Origin: Botryllus schlosseri
Taxonomy: Eukaryota; Chordata; Ascidiacea; Stolidobranchia; Styelidae
Direction: 5' to 3'
Length of the DNA stretch: 21,153 nucleotides
Assembly (NCBI GenBank): GCA_000444245.1
Contig: ATSW01003104.1
Coordinates: forward strand, 1-21,153
Positions 18,001-21,153 of the stretch are shown here, one piece after another (position 1 is the first letter of the stretch; each line of letters opens with the position of its first letter). The position numbers and the translations under genes were made by a program. Below the pieces are notes generated by a model, which saw only the letters and a program-made list of their open reading frames with translations, was not told the origin of the DNA and made no database searches.

Positions 18001-20262
18001 CAGCGCAAAATTCTGATACCAGCGAAACTGTTATATTTATTGGTTCATGTACAATGCGCGCCGTTGAGCAAGAGCCAGAAACACCGTGAGTACTACCATA
18101 TCTCACCATCGCAATAATAACCGTCTCCGTCGAAACCCGAAAGGCAGTCGCATTCGTAACTCCCATCCATATTCGTGCAAGTCGAATTGCCGCCACAGCT
18201 TTTATACGCATAGAGTGAAGTAGCGTTGACGTAAGTGGGGACGGGATTCTCTAAAGAAACACAAGAAGTGGATTATGAATATATATCCAATGCCGCCTTT
18301 AATCGCAGAACTTCGGGTGATGTATCCAGCTTCATGGTCGTCACCGAACTCTTCGGCAAATGCACATTCGTCAAGATCTATAGGGCGGTGTGAGAAAAAG
18401 AAGTTTGGAAGCCGTAACTATGCTGGCGCATGAAATCGTAGTGTTTACCATCGCAATAAAATCCGTTTCCCGAATAGCCCTTGTAGCACACGCATGCGTA
18501 ACTTCCAAATGAGTTGTAGCATGTCGATTTGTCATGGCACTCATGAGAACTGATCTCCATTACTAAATAAAGTGATTATAGTTAATAAGTATTTTGACTA
18601 TTAGGATGGGACAGAATGTTTGTATTTTTGTTCTTGATGTTTTTGTGGCATATAAAACGGCTCATGTAGCGTAGCAACGCATGATAAACATACACACAAT
18701 CTGTACATATGCATACCATGCGCGCATGATGTTGCGATGCCACCATAAATAGCCTTGTAAGGCTTATTAAATCTTGCACCACCCCTCTATGCGATCCCGC
18801 AAATGCTGAGCGCCAAGCGGCGAAGCCACGGATACCAGTACTACTGATCAGGTCTTTGGTCTGAACCGGTCGGGGACTGGTATTATATATATTAGATATA
18901 CTTATCCGGTAATCAGCGGTTGCTCGACATATGAGCATATGCGATACAATGAAAAACGACAGATCAGCATGCGACATTTTAACACGCGTCACTTTGGCAT
19001 GCGTCACCCCGACCCTTGCCCCCAAATCTACACTTATAAATATCCTAAATCTAAACCATAACCCAAACCCAATCTCAACCATACTATACCATACCCGACC
19101 CGAACCCCAAATTTTACCCTCGTGCTCAAGTGGCACACATGCTATTATGTTGCATGCTTATTGCTTATATGTCCACGGACCATAATCAGTTTCAGAGCGA
19201 TGGACACTATTTGTAAAAAGATTAGCGTACATTTTATGGACAACCAAGCGTACTAAGGAGATGCTGAGATAAGTATTAGATCTGGGTGGAAATATTTAGC
19301 TATGGAATCTCTGGGATGAGCTGGAGGTGTCAATAGGTATCCCCTACTATTTACAGCTCATTGTGGCTCACAATGCTTTGGGTAATGGGAAGTCATGGCG
19401 AGAAATTATTATTTTTTAATTTAAATATAAATTATTGTATGTACGCCTTGTATGGACGTATATGATATTTTTAGCGTTCATAATTTCCCACTCACCGCTG
19501 GTATGGCTGTTTTCTCGTCCAAACATTGCTAAGCACTCATCAACATCTGAAAAATTGCATATAATTTAGCTTGGAGTGCCACCGCCCGAAGGAATCATAT
19601 ACGGTTGATACATATAGTGCATATATACCTTGTTCGCAAGCTACCCCTTGGAATCCAGGGTCGCATCTACATGTAAATCTGTTGACCTCGTCCAAGCACG
19701 TTGCTGCATTGTGACATGGTTGGGACTGACATTCGTCGATTTCTTAATATTTTCACTATTAGGTTCCGAGCATCCTGTTAACTGTCACAGCGCGAGCTGT
19801 ACCATATTCGCATACCAAGACATGTCGTTCCACTTCCCTTGAAACCTGGTTTGCATTCACAGTGGTACGTCCCAGGTGTGTTCACACAAGACGCGTTGGC
19901 ATGGCAAATAATTGGAAGTCCTGAAATTATAGGAATATCAATAAAGTTAATAATTGTAGGCCTAAAAATAAAGCGTATACCGTTATTGAATTGGCTATCT
20001 GAACCGTCGATTAACATACCTTTTGCAAGCGCGGAATTGAGAAGTTGACACTCATTGATGTCTAAAATGTGTATTGAGATCAAGAATATTCTGTTTCAAC
20101 GCTTAAGATATCTATTCAAGGACCAACCATCGCAGGACACTCCGTCACCGGTGTATCCTTCGTTGCATCGACACGAGAAAGATCCGACGTTATTAGAGCA
20201 AGTAGCGTGTTTGTGACAAAGTGCCGATTTGATAGTTACGTCGCTCGCCGGCACGTTTCTGT
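11956..20262 (-). CDS. Multi-EGF single-pass (type I) membrane protein gene, 5' part outside window
   Basis: Twelve exons on the minus strand join into one open frame of about 380 residues plus stop: 20128-20262, 20020-20061, 19816-19920, 19629-19742, 19496-19546, 18449-18562, 18345-18377, 18107-18250, 17750-17815, 17132-17278, 12616-12722 and 11956-12039. All EGF-region introns are phase 1. The protein has six EGF-like domains. Those with a visible first cysteine carry D/E-x-D/N-E-C before it, and all carry C-x-D/N-x(4)-F/Y-x-C, the calcium-binding and Asp/Asn-hydroxylation signatures. Sequons (NAS, NHS, NAT, NST, NCS) fit secretion. A short stalk, a strongly hydrophobic helix and a basic 27-residue tail follow, so the EGF array should face outside the cell. 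Likely roles are adhesion or receptor binding, but this is inference. I cannot name the gene. The start, signal peptide and first domains are not visible. Confidence 0.72.
12299..12346. repeat. Three AAATAAGGAC copies at exact 19-bp spacing
   Basis: AAATAAGGAC begins at 12299, 12318 and 12337. Read on the minus strand this is a run of GTCCTTATTT, pyrimidine-rich in the sense of the EGF gene, inside the intron before its proposed last exon. It may be a decayed tandem repeat or part of an unrecognised transposon. Confidence 0.8.
12616..12722 (-). CDS. Stalk and transmembrane-helix exon of the EGF protein
   Basis: 107 nt, entering in phase 1 after TTCTATTTCAG and leaving in phase 0 at a perfect GTAAGT donor. 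The product starts [11 protein letters not shown] (a short stalk) and continues into [20 protein letters not shown] and AVLLK, an uninterrupted hydrophobic helix of about 24 residues ended by lysine. The entering phase exactly matches the donor of the last EGF exon, giving EGF, a ten-residue linker, then the membrane. The lysines before the helix do not decide topology alone, but the order makes a type I protein most likely. Confidence 0.7.
12833..14171. mobile_element. hAT-type element with 8-bp TSD, within the EGF gene intron
   Basis: The left end CAGTGTGTCGCAAACTC and right end GTTGGGAACCACTG form imperfect inverted repeats, and the flanks GTCTAGAT (12825-12832 and 14172-14179) are identical 8-bp duplications. 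The right end shares AACGTTGGGAACCACTG-type sequence with 1631-1647. Both ends carry CCGCCCCCTGG/CCCCCAGGTGGCG blocks pointing inward. The 1339-bp interior shows no recognisable transposase, so it is non-autonomous. It contains a recent 92-bp tandem duplication. Confidence 0.85.
13873..14053. repeat. 92-bp tandem duplication
   Basis: A unit starting CTGCTTTATTTATCGATCGT occurs at 13873 and again at 13965, essentially identical, each ending in a C-run of variable length. It arose inside the hAT element at 12833-14171, and near-identity means it is younger than that insertion or was inherited from its source. It also makes two overlapping plus-strand open frames look like repeat proteins; they are not genes. 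Confidence 0.88.
14333..16373 (+). mobile_element. hAT element with GACTCGAGTC arrays and transposase remnant
   Basis: The termini CAGGGTTGTAA and TTACAACCCTG are 11-bp perfect inverted repeats, flanked by identical CTCTGTAG (14325-14332 and 16374-16381). Both subterminal regions (about 14350-14525 and 16195-16350) are crowded with the self-complementary word GACTCGAGTC, six exact copies, plus many GACTCG half-sites. Such arrays are likely transposase-binding sites. The interior keeps a transposase C-terminus on the plus strand near 14770-15081. At 2041 bp and with a broken gene it is a defective copy. It lies in the same intron as the 12833-14171 element, 161 bp from it. Confidence 0.92.
14770..15081 (+). 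pseudogene. hAT transposase C-terminal dimerisation region, broken
   Basis: In frame from 14905 to the stop at 15079-15081 the product contains [17 protein letters not shown], then [14 protein letters not shown] and STLVFLKCN. This is the conserved hAT C-terminal (dimerisation) signature. The same frame upstream has a TGA at 14890-14892, where the family usually has a tryptophan (F-W before the Y-P motif). A different frame covers the preceding linker ([12 protein letters not shown], about 14808-14845), so at least one frameshift and one nonsense change are present. The N-terminal zinc finger and catalytic core are not found, so the copy cannot make active enzyme. Confidence 0.85.
16374..17131. 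other. Intron sequence, no exon supported
   Basis: This is the 5' part of the large intron, on the minus strand between the last EGF exon and the transmembrane exon. A minus-strand frame open over about 75 codons (about 16790-17020) lacks matching phase-1 donors and is not called. An extra exon is not needed, because the flanking exons join in frame without one. Confidence 0.45.
17132..17278 (-). CDS. EGF domain 6, core exon (C2-C6), last EGF
   Basis: 147 nt, phase 1-1, acceptor CTCTCAATAACAG, donor GTGGGC. A 19-residue acidic, Tyr-containing lead precedes [20 protein letters not shown] and [11 protein letters not shown]. Together with 17750-17815 the C1-C2 loop reaches 36 residues, far above the usual four to eight. 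It is followed by a 4.4-kb intron holding two hAT elements. Confidence 0.83.
17750..17815 (-). CDS. EGF domain 6, cysteine-1 exon (66 nt)
   Basis: Acceptor TTCTATTGCAG, donor GTAAGC, phase 1-1, 22 codons starting DIDECEF and containing an NHS sequon. It holds only cysteine 1 of the domain. Both splice sites are good. Confidence 0.8.
18107..18250 (-). CDS. EGF domain 5, core exon (C2-C6)
   Basis: 144 nt, phase 1-1, acceptor TGTTTCTTTAG, donor GTGAGA. An 18-residue lead (with a VNATS sequon) precedes [19 protein letters not shown] and [11 protein letters not shown], cysteines 2-6. With the micro-exon at 18345 the C1-C2 loop is 24 residues. Confidence 0.83.
18345..18377 (-). CDS. EGF domain 5, cysteine-1 micro-exon (33 nt)
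   Basis: Acceptor CGCCCTATAG, donor GTGACG (weak), phase 1-1, 11 codons: [11 protein letters not shown]. The smallest exon of the gene. The frame stays open beyond the donor, so the 3' boundary is chosen because it preserves phase 1 into 18107-18250; a different donor cannot be excluded. Confidence 0.65.
18449..18562 (-). CDS. EGF domain 4, core exon (C2-C6)
   Basis: 114 nt, phase 1-1, acceptor CTTTATTTAG, donor [26 protein letters not shown] and [11 protein letters not shown] give cysteines 2-6 of a cbEGF, with the Asn-hydroxylation site. The ATG-like codon near its start is internal coding sequence, not a translation start. Confidence 0.83.
18582..19136 (-). other. Intronic repeat-like DNA with a long accidental frame
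   Basis: Most of the 933-nt intron between 18562 and 19496. A frame of 184 codons is open on the minus strand, beginning at GTG rather than ATG. Part of it (about 19020-19120) is a degenerate C-rich/G-rich tract (AACCCAAACCC-like words) translating to aromatic and Gly-Arg-rich sequence. The block with GAACCGGTCGGGGACTGGTA at about 18860 looks like repetitive DNA. No protein family was recognised. Confidence 0.4.
19496..19546 (-). CDS. EGF domain 4, cysteine-1 micro-exon (51 nt)
   Basis: Acceptor AATTTTTCAG, donor GTGAGT, phase 1-1, 17 codons: [17 protein letters not shown]. Both splice sites are near consensus. It joins across a 933-nt intron to the core exon 18449-18562, making a 20-residue C1-C2 loop. 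Confidence 0.78.
19629..19742 (-). CDS. EGF domain 3, complete in one exon
   Basis: 114 nt, phase 1-1, acceptor AATATTAAG (weak), donor [33 protein letters not shown] and DPGFQGVAC supply all six cysteines with the usual short C1-C2 spacing of four residues. This is the only domain here with the ordinary one-domain-one-exon layout, and it is more Notch-like than its neighbours. Confidence 0.82.
19816..19920 (-). CDS. EGF domain 2, core exon (C2-C6)
   Basis: 105 nt, phase 1-1, acceptor ATAATTTCAG, donor GTATGC. Residues [19 protein letters not shown] and [11 protein letters not shown] give cysteines 2-6 with the Asn-hydroxylation pattern and one N-glycosylation sequon (NAS). The flanking introns are only 99 and 73 nt. 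Confidence 0.82.
20020..20061 (-). CDS. EGF domain 2, cysteine-1 micro-exon (42 nt)
   Basis: Acceptor CATTTTAG, donor GTATGT, phase 1-1, 14 codons: [14 protein letters not shown]. This is the calcium-binding start of an EGF domain with its first cysteine only. It joins in frame to 19816-19920, giving a 14-residue C1-C2 loop. Its length is a multiple of three, so skipping it would keep the frame but lose cysteine 1. Confidence 0.75.
20128..20262 (-). CDS. EGF domain 1, core exon (C2-C6)
   Basis: 135 nt, phase 1-1, between GAGCAG and GTTGGT. Residues include [19 protein letters not shown] and [11 protein letters not shown], giving cysteines 2-6 of a cbEGF with the hydroxylation consensus. Cysteine 1 is absent here and should be on an exon further upstream that I could not find before 21153. 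The donor is weak, but the downstream frame fits. An in-frame stop just before the acceptor shows the exon cannot extend upstream. Confidence 0.75.
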
Positions 20263-20351
20263 CTGCTCATGGAACATTCAGTTTAGTTCCGAATTGTTTT
20301 GATCGAGAAGACACTTTCGGTTGGTAGTCGAGCTGTCTAGGGCTACCATAC

Positions 20352-20438
20352 CTCCTTTTTCAGGAAATTGAAAATGTCCTCCGAGGACGCCTAATTGTCT
20401 ACTTTTTGGCAATCCATCCTCGTTTACAGCTTTTACAG
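20352..20438 (-). CDS. Possible extra upstream exon (87 nt, phase 1-1), uncertain
   Basis: On the minus strand an acceptor-like ATTAGCCCAG is followed by an 87-nt open stretch ending GGAG before GTATGG, with phase 1 at both ends, matching the other EGF-region exons. The 29-residue product includes the motif NEDGLPK and has no cysteine, so it is not an EGF exon. The frame stays open past the donor to about 20278. Phase match is the main support, and a chance fit is quite possible. Confidence 0.25.
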
Positions 20439-20900
20439 CTGGGCTAATTGACAGGGAACTGAGAATTGGCATAAATGACGCGTGATGACCATTTTGTATT
20501 CAACACCACAAAAGTAACGTAAAAAAGCGGGTAATGCTGGAGTCGAGTCAAACTGATGACCTTTTTTTATCTTTTAGTCAACACAACAAGTTATCCGGTA
20601 CATATTTCAAAATCTGCTGTTTTCAATTTCGGTTAACTACTTTTATGATTTTTAAACGGTGTCCTCCTTTCCAGATTCCAAAATATGGTAACCCTGGTAC
20701 TGTGGTGAAATTGGCGTGCAATTTGCTACTATGCGAACTGCTTATTCCGTGTACCATAACCAACCATTGATCCGATAGTGTGAAATGGAATTATTTACGT
20801 CATCACTGGGATGCTCTATTCCTAGGTTATTTCTCGCCAATATCTTTACTGAATTAATGTAACAAAGAAGAATAGCCTGATATCAATGTTGCCGCAGAAT
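20439..20900. other. No recognisable gene or exon
   Basis: This stretch should contain upstream intron or exons of the EGF gene. I searched the minus strand for a D-x-D/N-E-C micro-exon and found none, so the missing cysteine-1 exon of EGF domain 1 is probably beyond 21153 or unrecognised. Confidence 0.4.
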
Positions 20901-20909
20901 TTCACCTGG

Positions 20910-21125
20910 AGCGAGATAGTATAATGGTGATGCGTCAGGCTTCGTGATCGGTAGGTCGTGGATTCGATTCCAGGTCGGGACAGACCATAAACTCGAAAAC
21001 TGGTATCCGCAGCTATACTGCTAGGCATGGAGGAGAAAAAACGAGGGTGCAGACTAGGTGACTTTACGGTCGTGTCGCATCTCCTTCGTCAAAGCATCTC
21101 GATGGTACAGGCGAAAAATAATATG
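20910..21125 (+). mobile_element. tRNA-derived SINE
   Basis: The head carries a perfect Pol III A box, TAGTATAATGG (20917-20927), and a B box, GATTCGATTCC (20961-20971), spaced 44 bp start to start as in a tRNA gene. The acceptor and anticodon stems do not pair, so it is not a functional tRNA. A tRNA-unrelated body of about 150 bp follows to the (TC)n tract. The internal Pol III promoter would drive its transcription. The true 3' end and target duplication cannot be seen. Confidence 0.7.
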
Positions 21126-21153
21126 ATCTCTCTCTCTCTCTCTCTCTCTCTCT
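21126..21153. repeat. (TC)n microsatellite at the window edge
   Basis: A pure TC dinucleotide run continues to the last base of the window, so its length is unknown. It may be the tail of the adjacent SINE or an independent microsatellite. Confidence 0.9.

Noticed and set aside
19020-19120. Interstitial telomere-like repeat
   Set aside because: AACCCAAACCC-like words occur, but there is no regular TTAGGG/CCCTAA periodicity.
18582-19136. Longest open frame in the window (184 codons, minus strand) as a gene
   Set aside because: It starts at GTG, lies inside an intron of a well-supported gene, has no recognisable domain, and part of it is a translated degenerate C/G-rich tract.
20910-20982. 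A functional tRNA gene
   Set aside because: A and B boxes are present, but the acceptor and anticodon stems do not pair and a SINE-like body follows.

Overview
The window is AT-rich animal DNA, not bacterial. It holds short phase-1 exons with GT/AG splice sites, a tRNA-derived SINE and many degraded DNA transposons. The TAGGCCTA-like words scattered through it and the tunicate/echinoderm-like look suggest a marine invertebrate, probably a non-vertebrate deuterostome. That placement is an impression, not a demonstration.

The one host gene I can support lies on the minus strand and reads from about 20262 down to 11956. Twelve exons splice into one continuous frame of about 380 residues plus a stop: six EGF-like domains of the calcium-binding type, a short stalk, one transmembrane helix and a short basic tail. 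Its 5' end (signal peptide, any N-terminal domains, and the first cysteine of the first EGF) is not visible and probably lies beyond 21153. Four of the six EGF domains are built unusually: cysteine 1 sits on a 33-66 nt phase 1-1 micro-exon, and cysteines 2-6 sit on a separate phase 1-1 exon. The C1-C2 loop is stretched to 14, 20, 24 and 36 residues.

The rest is dominated by hAT-superfamily DNA transposons. Four have perfect 8-bp target-site duplications: 917-1647, 8719-10484, 12833-14171 and 14333-16373. The last keeps the C-terminal dimerisation part of a hAT transposase, interrupted by a stop, and sits with the 12833 element inside the intron before the transmembrane exon. A composite at 5106-7368 carries GACTCCGACTCC-type hAT ends and contains a 348-bp foldback MITE with TA duplications and a second hAT element at 6089-6789. 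Solo hAT ends lie near 428, 8461 and 8565. The 8719 element contains about five degenerate copies of a ~200-bp tandem repeat.

Region by region: 1-5105 has a hAT end, palindromes, one hAT MITE and a pair of short interspersed repeats, with no recognisable gene. 5106-10484 is nested DNA transposons and their flanks. 10485-11955 shows nothing recognisable. 11956-20262 is the EGF gene with its transposon-filled intron. 20263-21153 holds a possible extra exon, a SINE and a (TC)n tract running off the window.
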